Position numbers and translations under genes: made by a program. The notes under the pieces are model-generated. The model searched no databases. It saw nothing but the letters and a program-made list of their open reading frames with translations, and was not told the DNA's origin. From Austwickia sp040006675 (GTDB lineage: Bacteria; Actinomycetota; Actinomycetes; Actinomycetales; Dermatophilaceae), in contig JBDTWM010000034.1 in NCBI GenBank assembly GCA_040006675.1, positions 1-23,156 of the forward strand: 23,156 nucleotides of DNA, given 5' to 3'. Positions within the stretch are counted from its first letter, which is position 1. Every line of letters starts with the position of its first letter. Below, one piece after another: positions 12,711-19,148 of this stretch.

Positions 12711-15157
12711 TGCCTGCCACGCAGACCGCGCCGCCCGGTCGTGAGAAGGGCGCGGCGTCGACCCGTCAGTCCGGCTCGACGCCGGAGGAGCTCGACCTCG
12801 CGGTCGAGGGGATGACGTGCGCGTCCTGCGTGGCCCGGGTGGAGAAACGGCTCAACAAGCTCGACGGCGTCAGCGCGACCGTCAACCTGGCCACCGAGTC
12901 GGCGCGGGTGGTCCTCACTCGGCCCGTTCCGGTCGGGGAGCTGATCGCGACGGTGAAGAAGGCGGGGTACGGCGCCCATCTCGTCGAGCGCGACCGCGCC
13001 GACGCCCATGACACCTCGGCTCCGACGCGCGCGCGCATGGCGGATCTGCGGCGACGCCTGATGGTGGCGGTCGCCCTCGGTCTCCCGGTCATGGTGCTGT
13101 CCATGGTGACGGCCTGGCAGTTCACGGGCTGGCAGTGGCTGGTGGGCGTCCTGACCGTGCCGATCGCGACGTGGTGCGCGTGGCCGTTCCACCGCAGCGC
13201 GGCGGTCGCAGCCCGGCACGGCTCGTCCACGATGGACACTCTCGTCTCGCTCGGCGTCATCGCCTCGACGACGTGGTCGCTGTGGGCGCTGTTGTTCGGT
13301 GGGGCGGGGATGCTGGGCATGCGGATGGACATGTCGTTGATCCCCGCGTTGGACGCGGGCGGGTCGGGCGCTCACGGCGGGGGGCACGCGGTACCCCACC
13401 TCTACTTCGAGACCGCCGCCATGATCGTGGCGTTCCTGCTCGCGGGTCGTTTCGCCGAGGCGCGCAGCCGGCACCGCGCCGGCGACGCTATGCGCTCGCT
13501 CCTGCAGCTCGGCGCGAAGGACGTGACGCGCCTCGACCCCGCCGCGGACGACCTCGTCTCCGCGGACATCGCCCCGGCCGGGGGGGACGCGCCGGACCGT
13601 GCGGATGTGCGCGCGCGCGTCCAGGTCCGCGTGCCGATCGAGAGGATCACCGTCGGCGACCTCTTCCTCGTGCGTCCCGGAGAGACGGTCGCCACCGACG
13701 GGGCGGTCGTCGAGGGCGAGTCCGCCGTCGACATGTCCATGGTGACGGGCGAGCCGCTTCCGGTCGATGTGGGTCCCGGCGACGAGGTCACCGGCGGCAC
13801 CGTCAACGCGTCCGGTTCACTCGTGGTGCGCGCGACTCGCGTGGGTGCCGAGACGACGCTGGCCCGGATCGGTCGACTCGTCACGCAGGCGCAGACCGGC
13901 AAAGCGCCGGTGCAGCGGATCGCCGACCGGGTCTCGGCGGTCTTCGTCCCGGTCGTGGTGGGCATCGCGGTGGTGACGTTCGCGGCGTGGCTGGTCACGG
14001 GTCATCCGCTGCAGGCCGCGTTCACCGCCGCCGTCGCGGTGCTGGTCGTTGCCTGCCCGTGCGCGCTCGGCCTCGCCACCCCGACGGCGTTGCTCGTCGG
14101 GACCGGTCGCGCGGCTCAGCTCGGCATCATCATCCGCGGGCCCGAGGTGCTGGAGTCGACCCGGTCGATCGACGCGGTGATCCTCGACAAGACCGGGACG
14201 ATCACCGACGGCAAGATGTCCCTCGCCCAGGTCACGCCGCTCGGCGATACCGATGGCGGGCCTGAAGCCGACGCTGACGCGGCGCTCGCGTTCGCCGCCG
14301 CCGTCGAGACGTTGTCCGAGCACCCGGTCGCGCACGCGATCGTGGCGGGCGCGCGGGAACGCGGACTAGAGGTGGCCTCCGCGTCCGGGTTCATCAGCGA
14401 CGCCGGCCGCGGGGTGCGCGCCGACGTGCCCGTGACGCCCGAAGCGGGGGTCGCAGAGCGGGTCACGGTCTGGGTGGGACAGTCAGGTTGGGTGATCGAT
14501 CAGGGCCTGACCATGCCGGCCGTCTCGACGGACGACAGCCCGGCGGGGACCACGGTCGCGGTGGGCTGGGACGGCCGGGTGCGTGCCCTCATCTCGGTGC
14601 GGGACGCCATCAAGCCCACCTCTGCCGGGGCGATCCAGGAGCTGCGCGCGCTAGGGGTCACTCCATATCTGGTCACCGGTGACCACACCCGTACGGCGCG
14701 TGAGGTCGGCGCCGCCGTCGGAATCGACGCCGCGCACGTGCGCGGCGAGGTCCTGCCCGAAGGCAAGGTCGACGCGGTCCGAGAACTTCAGGATCAAGGT
14801 CGCGTCGTGGCGATGGTCGGCGACGGCGTCAACGACGCGGCGGCGCTCGCCCAGGCCGACCTCGGGCTGGCGATGGGTAGCGGCACGGACGTCGCGATCG
14901 AGGCATCAGACCTGACGCTCGTGTCTGGTGACCTGCGGACGGCTCCCCTCGCGATCCGCCTGTCCCGGCAGACGTTGCGGATCATCAAGGAGAACCTGGT
15001 GTGGGCGTTCGGCTACAACGTCTTCGCGATCCCACTCGCGGCGTTCGGGCTGCTCAATCCAGGTCTGGCCGCCGCGTTCATGGCTTTCAGCTCGGTGCTC
15101 GTGGTGGCGAACTCGCTCCGGCTGCGCCGCGCCCAGGCTGGTGCGCGAGCACTGTGA
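12710..15157 (+). CDS. copA: Copper-translocating P1B-type ATPase CopA
   Basis: Membrane Cu(I) exporter of 815 aa. One N-terminal HMA domain carries GMTCASC (Cys37, Cys40). The transport motif is CPC at 449-451. The actuator has TGEP, the phosphorylation site is DKTGT (D493), the nucleotide domain has the SEHPVAHA signature, and the hinge is GDGVND (704-709). Helices A/B and 1-6 are visible. Between early helices is a Met/His/Gly-rich loop (GMRMDMSLIP, then GAHGGGHAVPH) that faces the outside and may bind copper on release. An acidic Ala/Asp-rich insert lies in the actuator (about 275-305). Third gene of the csoR-copZ-copA operon. The next gene is convergent, with only 45 bp between stops. 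Confidence 0.97.
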   Translation: MPATQTAPPGREKGAASTRQSGSTPEELDLAVEGMTCASCVARVEKRLNKLDGVSATVNLATESARVVLTRPVPVGELIATVKKAGYGAHLVERDRADAHDTSAPTRARMADLRRRLMVAVALGLPVMVLSMVTAWQFTGWQWLVGVLTVPIATWCAWPFHRSAAVAARHGSSTMDTLVSLGVIASTTWSLWALLFGGAGMLGMRMDMSLIPALDAGGSGAHGGGHAVPHLYFETAAMIVAFLLAGRFAEARSRHRAGDAMRSLLQLGAKDVTRLDPAADDLVSADIAPAGGDAPDRADVRARVQVRVPIERITVGDLFLVRPGETVATDGAVVEGESAVDMSMVTGEPLPVDVGPGDEVTGGTVNASGSLVVRATRVGAETTLARIGRLVTQAQTGKAPVQRIADRVSAVFVPVVVGIAVVTFAAWLVTGHPLQAAFTAAVAVLVVACPCALGLATPTALLVGTGRAAQLGIIIRGPEVLESTRSIDAVILDKTGTITDGKMSLAQVTPLGDTDGGPEADADAALAFAAAVETLSEHPVAHAIVAGARERGLEVASASGFISDAGRGVRADVPVTPEAGVAERVTVWVGQSGWVIDQGLTMPAVSTDDSPAGTTVAVGWDGRVRALISVRDAIKPTSAGAIQELRALGVTPYLVTGDHTRTAREVGAAVGIDAAHVRGEVLPEGKVDAVRELQDQGRVVAMVGDGVNDAAALAQADLGLAMGSGTDVAIEASDLTLVSGDLRTAPLAIRLSRQTLRIIKENLVWAFGYNVFAIPLAAFGLLNPGLAAAFMAFSSVLVVANSLRLRRAQAGARAL

Positions 15158-15202
15158 CTCTGATCGAAGCGCAGTCATGGCGCACCGCAGCCCCCCGGCG
15201 CG

Positions 15203-16183
15203 TCACCCCGGTTGCGACGTCGCGCGGACGCCACCGCCGTGGACCCCACCGCTGTGGACCTCACCAGCGCGGACGCCGCCGGGCCCCGGGAGTGCCTCGT
15301 TCCAGTCCCACCGGAGCGCGATGATCCCGGGTCCGTGGTCGGAGCGGTGCACGAGGAGGTCGGGGTTGTCGAGCCGGGTGGACTGGTAGACGGCGTCGTC
15401 GACGTCGGGCCCGACGTAGAGTTCCACGCGGGCGGGCAGATCATCGGGGAGGAAGCTCACCTGGACGCAGGCCTCGCGCAAGGGAGTCACGTACACGCGC
15501 TGCCACGAGTCGGAGCTGCGGGCTGCGCCCTCGCTGCGGAGCGCGTGGTGGGTCCGCCACGGTTCGCCGACGCGGAGCGTCTGGGTCAGGATGAGCTCGG
15601 CGACGATGAGCTCTGGGAGGTGCACGGTGCGTCCGACGTAGCAGCCCTCGATCGGATCGATCTCCAGGCTCACGCCGTCCTCGTCGGAGGAATAGCCGAC
15701 GAGGTACCGGTCGAAACCGTCTCGGTCCGACACGATGAGATCGGTGACCACCTGGCGGGCAACGTTCCGGTTCGCGTCGACGGTGAGGTGGTCGTGTTGC
15801 GTGATGCGGTGGAAGCCATCGGACCAGCGCAGACCGAGAACGTCAGCGCAATCATGGACGGCGCCGTGGCGTAAGACCGGTTCGCGGTGCGACACGGGCG
15901 GTGGCGCATGGCGTCGGGTGCCTTGCGTCGGCAGCTTGGCGGCGAGGGAGCCTCGGGGTACACGGAGGATGACCTCGAGGGCGCCCAGAGCCTGGACGCT
16001 CGCTTTGCGCACGGGCAGTGAGCGCCCGGTCTGCCAGTAGCTCAGGGTCGCGACCGACACATCGTGCCCATAGCTCATCAGGTGGGCCCGGACGCGGTCC
16101 AGGCTGAGCCCGCGCCCGTCGATCGCTTCGCGCAGCGCGTCTGCGAACGCGGAGTCCGCCGCGGGTGCGCTGGTTCCCCCCAC
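15203..16183 (-). CDS. Helix-turn-helix protein with a large uncharacterised C-terminal domain
   Basis: The 326-aa product starts with a Cro/C1-like HTH (about 10-70): FADALREAIDGRGLSLDRV, then HDVSVATLSYWQTGRSLP, then SVQALGALEVIL. The remaining 230 residues are a beta-rich domain of unknown function containing RYLVGYSSDEDG, GRTVHLPELIVAE, WQRVYVTPLREACVQVSF and GIIALRWDWNE. They show no catalytic motif I recognise. The last 25 residues are Gly-rich five-residue repeats. GTG 16183 has AAGGGA about 9 nt upstream. It lies 15 bp after the kinase-like gene on the same strand, so the two are an operon. Likely roles are a DNA-binding regulator that senses a ligand through its C-terminal domain, possibly a product of the kinase-like protein; that link is inference. 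Confidence 0.8.
   Translation of the reverse strand: MGGTSAPAADSAFADALREAIDGRGLSLDRVRAHLMSYGHDVSVATLSYWQTGRSLPVRKASVQALGALEVILRVPRGSLAAKLPTQGTRRHAPPPVSHREPVLRHGAVHDCADVLGLRWSDGFHRITQHDHLTVDANRNVARQVVTDLIVSDRDGFDRYLVGYSSDEDGVSLEIDPIEGCYVGRTVHLPELIVAELILTQTLRVGEPWRTHHALRSEGAARSSDSWQRVYVTPLREACVQVSFLPDDLPARVELYVGPDVDDAVYQSTRLDNPDLLVHRSDHGPGIIALRWDWNEALPGPGGVRAGEVHSGGVHGGGVRATSQPG
15227..15271. repeat. Three 15-bp imperfect tandem repeats in the 3' end of the HTH gene
   Basis: Units 15227-15241, 15242-15256 and 15257-15271 share a gaCnccACCgcnGtG pattern. On the coding (minus) strand they give VRAGE, VHSGG, VHGGG-like five-residue repeats at the protein C-terminus. They suggest slippage expansion; copy number may vary between strains. 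Confidence 0.6.
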
Positions 16184-16198
16184 GTGCGTGCTCCCTTG

Positions 16199-16903
16199 TC
16201 AGGATCGTGCGGTGGCGACCCGCGCTGCGGCCGCAATGATCTCGATGGTTGTATCGGCATCCCACAGGGCGATGTTGAGCACAAGACCGAACAGGTCGTC
16301 GAATCGAGGATCCCACCCGTAGGCGACGATGGAGGCCCGCGAACGTATCCACTCGTCGACGCGGGCCCTCTCGCGCGCCTCCGCCGCAGGCACACCGGTG
16401 CGCTGCTCTACCTGGCTGATGCGGTGAGAGTACGGTGCGGTGAGTTTCACGTGAAGCACGCCTGGGTGCCCCGCGAGGATGCGTGTGGCGTTCCGCCCGA
16501 CGATCACGCCCCCGTTCTCCCCGTACCGTCGCACGTGGCGGGTGTTGTCCTCGGTCCCGAAGACCTGCACGACCCGCTGCAGGGCGGTGGGTGTCACCGG
16601 CTGCAGGTGATCTACGCCCTCGTCAGGGTCGGGAGCGTCGTCGGCCGCCCGGAGTTGCGCCACGAACGACTCCAGCTCGGCGTTGGGGCTCGGCCGACCC
16701 TCCACGATCGGCAGGATGTCGTCCTCGAGGATCGCCTCATCGTGGAACGGGATGCCGAGCACGTCGGCCACGCCCTGCCCCACCGCGGAGGGGAACGTCC
16801 CATAGCGTCCCCACAGGGTTACCACCGGGCGCCGGACACTGGCCGGTCCACCGAGCTCACCCGCGACGCCGTGCCACCAGCTCGTCCCGGTTCGCCACGG
16901 CAC
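16199..16903 (-). CDS. Cytidylate kinase-like family protein with a degenerate P-loop
   Basis: The 234-aa product resembles the cytidylate kinase-like family (Cytidylate_kin_2) in layout. There is an N-terminal strand and loop VVTLWGRYGTFPSAVGQGVADVLGIPF (split here as 27-53), an acidic helix, then GGVIVGRNATRILAG (131-145), the strand VLHVKLTAPYSHRI (149-162), a lid-like region AEARERARVDEWIRSRA, and a final LNIALWDADTTIEII. A canonical Walker A GxxGxGK(S/T) is not present; the loop reads GRYGTFPSA with no lysine. Nucleotide binding is therefore plausible, but CMP kinase activity is doubtful. GTG 16903 has GGAGG 8 nt upstream and is the chosen start; the open frame further up is shadow. It precedes the HTH gene by 15 bp. 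The 144-bp divergent gap to yciO shows no clear kinase promoter. Confidence 0.75.
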   Translation of the reverse strand: MPWRTGTSWWHGVAGELGGPASVRRPVVTLWGRYGTFPSAVGQGVADVLGIPFHDEAILEDDILPIVEGRPSPNAELESFVAQLRAADDAPDPDEGVDHLQPVTPTALQRVVQVFGTEDNTRHVRRYGENGGVIVGRNATRILAGHPGVLHVKLTAPYSHRISQVEQRTGVPAAEARERARVDEWIRSRASIVAYGWDPRFDDLFGLVLNIALWDADTTIEIIAAAARVATARS

Positions 16904-17035
16904 GCGGTTCACCTCCTCGCCCTTCGGCGCCGCGTCGATCGTGGACGTCACGAGCGCGGGAGACGTCGGGAGTTGGCCTAGTCTCCCATCTACGATCGGA
17001 CGCGGGTCCACGGGGTGCGACCTGCCGTGCCGTCC

Positions 17036-17041
17036 TAGGCT
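17036..17041 (+). promoter_or_regulatory. Candidate -10 box (TAGGCT) giving a leaderless yciO transcript
   Basis: TAGGCT is followed by 6 nt and the ATG at 17048. GGAG at 17042-17045 is too close to act as a ribosome site. It lies in the divergent gap with the kinase-like gene, and no -35 box is clear. Confidence 0.45.
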
Positions 17042-17047
17042 GGAGCG

Positions 17048-17674
17048 ATGTCTCGCTACCTCGACGTCCATCCGCGAAACCCGCAAGAGCGGCTGATCCA
17101 CCAGGCAGTCGACGTGATCCGCGACGGAGGAGTGATTGCGTACCCGACGGATTCGGGCTACGCGGTCGGCTGTGGTCTCGACAACGCCGCCGGCCGGGAC
17201 GCCATCATGGCGATCCGGCGACTCGACGCCGGCCACCACTTCACCCTGATGTGCGCGGACTTCGCACAGCTGGGGCAGCTCGTCCACGTCAGCAACGCGG
17301 TGTTCCGGGCCGTCAAGGCGGCCACCCCGGGACCGTACACCTTCATCCTTCCCGCCACCCCTGAGGTTCCGCGTCGGCTGATGCACCCGAAGAAGCGCAC
17401 GGTGGGCGTCCGGATCAGCGCTGATGTCCTCGTGCAGAAGCTGCTGTCGGAGGTGGGCGAGGCGATGCTGACCTCGACGCTCATCCTGCCTGGCCACAGC
17501 GAGCCGATGACGGACGGGTGGCAGGTCGACCAAGAGATCGGGCACGCGGTGGACGTGGTGATCGACACGGGGGAGTGCGGTGCGGAACCGACGACCATCG
17601 TCGACCTGAGCAGCGGTGTGGCCCAGATCCTGCGGTACGGAGCGGGCGACGCGTCCCGCTTCGAGATGGAGTGA
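17048..17674 (+). CDS. yciO: YciO-type protein of the Sua5/YciO/YrdC family
   Basis: The 208-aa product is a Sua5/YrdC-fold protein. The family includes the threonylcarbamoyl-AMP synthases for tRNA t6A, but this member matches the YciO branch: YPTDSGYAVGC (32-42), IRRLDAGHHFTLMC (56-69), TPGPYTFILPAT (93-104), EVPRRLMHPKKRTVGVRI (106-123) and MLTSTLILPGH. E. coli YciO reads HHFTLMCRD and TPGNYTFIL at the same places. The function of YciO is less certain than that of TsaC. The start is set by the -10 box 6 nt upstream and by similarity. A hairpin follows the stop. No partner gene for t6A synthesis is in the window. Confidence 0.92.
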   Translation: MSRYLDVHPRNPQERLIHQAVDVIRDGGVIAYPTDSGYAVGCGLDNAAGRDAIMAIRRLDAGHHFTLMCADFAQLGQLVHVSNAVFRAVKAATPGPYTFILPATPEVPRRLMHPKKRTVGVRISADVLVQKLLSEVGEAMLTSTLILPGHSEPMTDGWQVDQEIGHAVDVVIDTGECGAEPTTIVDLSSGVAQILRYGAGDASRFEME

Positions 17675-17682
17675 GACTAGAT

Positions 17683-17724
17683 CCCCACCCGCGCCGGAGA
17701 GTTGATCATCGGGCGCGGGCGGGG
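17683..17724. terminator. Hairpin between yciO and the convergent small gene
   Basis: Arms ccccacccgcgcc (17683-17695) and ggcgcgggcgggg (17712-17724) form a 13-bp stem with one mismatch around a 16-nt loop, starting 9 nt after the yciO stop. It could end transcription from both sides. Confidence 0.6.
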
Positions 17725-17760
17725 GGTTCGTGGGGGGTCCGTCGCGGGACGACGCTGCGG

Positions 17761-18089
17761 TCAGGACGCGTCGACGATGGTGAGCACCGGCCAGGCGCCG
17801 GGTGCGAACACGGTCCGGTCGACCACCTCGGCCTCTTCGGCGGCGCGCGGTGGGCGACGAGGAGCGCGCTGGTCGCGCTGTCGCGAGCGACGGCCTTGGC
17901 GACGGCGATGGCGACCGACTGCCGCCCGGTGTGGGTGCGGTCGAAGCCGGGCTGATCGGGGGTGGTCGTCTCGCCGAGCAGCCCCTCTTCGAGGACGACG
18001 TAGCGCGGGTTGTTGCGACGCGGGTCGTGGATCGACACGTGGAGCACACGGACGCGGCTGCCGTCCGGGGCCTGGAATTCGACGCGCAT
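17761..18089 (-). pseudogene. Small hypothetical gene interrupted by a one-base frameshift
   Basis: The ATG at 18089 has a strong AGGAGGA 5-6 nt upstream. The first frame reads MRVEFQAPDGSRVRVLHVSI, then RYVVLEEGLLGETTT and TGRQSVAIAVAKAVARDS, to LLVAHR near 17846. It then becomes Pro/Arg-rich shadow. A second frame continues sensibly from the same point as AAEEAEVVDRTVFAPG and AWPVLTIVDAS, with a stop at 17761. The total of 329 nt is one short of 110 codons, so a single lost base in the GC-rich run at about 17839-17848 would explain it. The restored product is about 109 aa, soluble, of unknown function. It may be a true pseudogene, an error in the sequence, or, less likely, programmed frameshifting. 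Confidence 0.68.
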
Positions 18090-18140
18090 GGGCTTCCTCC
18101 TGCCTCGCCGCCCCGCTCTGCAGGCGTTGTCCCGGTGCGG

Positions 18141-18222
18141 GACATTCGACTCCGATGACCCACCGATCGGCCGAGCCGCGCGGCACTTGAGCGATAGCGG
18201 CAGGAACGTCAGGTCGAATGTC
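18141..18222. repeat. Spaced 10-bp inverted repeat upstream of the GntR gene
   Basis: gacattcgac (18141-18150) and gtcgaatgtc (18213-18222) are perfect inverted copies 62 nt apart. They lie in the 251-bp divergent region between the frameshifted small gene and the GntR-type gene. They may be paired regulator sites. No other gene-like signal is seen in this gap apart from the -10 box at 18329. Confidence 0.5.
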
Positions 18223-18328
18223 GCCCGTTCCGTACGGGATTCGCCATGTCAAGGCGTCGCGCACGCGTGGGCGCGGGACATCTGTCCGCACGAGCTGGCC
18301 AGCGGGTGGGCCGCGCCGGGCCGCCCCC

Positions 18329-18334
18329 TACGAT
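18329..18334 (+). promoter_or_regulatory. Candidate -10 box (TACGAT) giving a leaderless GntR transcript
   Basis: TACGAT is followed by 6 nt and the ATG at 18341, and there is no usable Shine-Dalgarno sequence. The same hexamer is the -10 box of the copper operon. Confidence 0.45.
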
Positions 18335-18340
18335 CGAGAG

Positions 18341-19069
18341 ATGGCCGTTGACCAGACCCCCGGTCGTCGGACGCCGCCGGAACGCAAGGTGCTGCGCGAC
18401 ACCGTGCACGAACAGCTGTTCCGCATGCTTGTGGACGGTACCCTCGCACCCGGCGCGAGACTGTCGATCGACGGACTCGCGCGCGACCTGTGCGTCTCGC
18501 CCACCCCCGTCCGCGAAGCCCTGGTGCACCTGGAACACACCGGCCTCGTTCGGCGGGCCGCCCTGCGCGGGTACACCATTGCGGACCCGCCGAGCCTGCA
18601 GGAGATCACCCATCTCATGGCAGCGCGCTGGCTTGTTGAATCCGCCGCGCTGGGCGCCGCGTTCGACCGGTCGCCCGAGGCGACCCCCCCCGTCGCGGTA
18701 GCCCTCTCTGAGGCGTTGGACGCCCAGCGTCGCGCGTATGACGAGGTCGCCCGGCACGCGAACTTCTGCCCTCCGGCGCAACTCTTTGCGTACCTGTCCG
18801 CGGAGTGGCAATTCCACCGTGCCTTGGTCGAACAAGGCGGCAACCGGTACCTGGCACGCATGCTCGAATTGCTGGCCGCTGAGGTCCATCGCGGACGCCG
18901 CGGCGACGACGGCCGCCCCCTGGACGCCGCGTCGTCCCTCGCGGAGCACGCTGCGATCGTGGCCGCAGTACAGGTCGGCGACCGTGAGAGCGCCTCGGCT
19001 GCGTTGAAGGCTCACCTTGAGGCGCTCCGGTCCCGAGTCCGCATCCAGGGGAGGACCCAATCTGATTGA
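18341..19069 (+). CDS. GntR family transcriptional regulator, FCD (FadR-like) subgroup
   Basis: The 242-aa cytoplasmic DNA-binding protein has an N-terminal winged HTH (about 18-80): DTVHEQLFRMLVDGTLAPGA, LSIDGLARDLCVSPTPVREAL, and LEHTGLVRRAALRGYTIA. The C-terminal all-helical FCD ligand domain (about 90-225) has FHRALVEQGGNRYLARML, a downstream SLAEHAAIVAAVQVGD and AALKAHLEALRS, with the His residues expected for a metal/carboxylate site. FCD regulators usually sense small organic acids. The target is unclear because neither neighbour is an obvious catabolic operon, so it may act elsewhere. Start ATG 18341 is supported by the -10 spacing and by the family N-terminus. Confidence 0.93.
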   Translation: MAVDQTPGRRTPPERKVLRDTVHEQLFRMLVDGTLAPGARLSIDGLARDLCVSPTPVREALVHLEHTGLVRRAALRGYTIADPPSLQEITHLMAARWLVESAALGAAFDRSPEATPPVAVALSEALDAQRRAYDEVARHANFCPPAQLFAYLSAEWQFHRALVEQGGNRYLARMLELLAAEVHRGRRGDDGRPLDAASSLAEHAAIVAAVQVGDRESASAALKAHLEALRSRVRIQGRTQSD

Positions 19070-19133
19070 CAGACAACAGCACTGGTTCCGGCGTGGCGCG
19101 CGTCGACCCCAGGGTCGGCACAGGTCAGCCCGG

Positions 19134-19139
19134 TATCCT
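19134..19139 (+). promoter_or_regulatory. Candidate -10 box (TATCCT) for the LCP gene
   Basis: TATCCT is followed by 9 nt and the ATG at 19149. No Shine-Dalgarno sequence precedes the ATG. The start would be leaderless or nearly so. Confidence 0.42.
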
Positions 19140-19148
19140 GTGCGCACT

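Noticed and set aside
17048..17674. Essential tRNA threonylcarbamoyl-AMP synthase (TsaC/Sua5)
   Set aside because: The HHFTLMC and TPGPYTFIL segments match the YciO branch, and no other t6A gene is nearby.
16904..18163. N-terminal extension of the kinase-like frame to 18163
   Set aside because: It runs antisense through yciO and the frameshifted gene with Arg/Pro-rich sequence. The GTG at 16903 has a good GGAGG and fits the family start.
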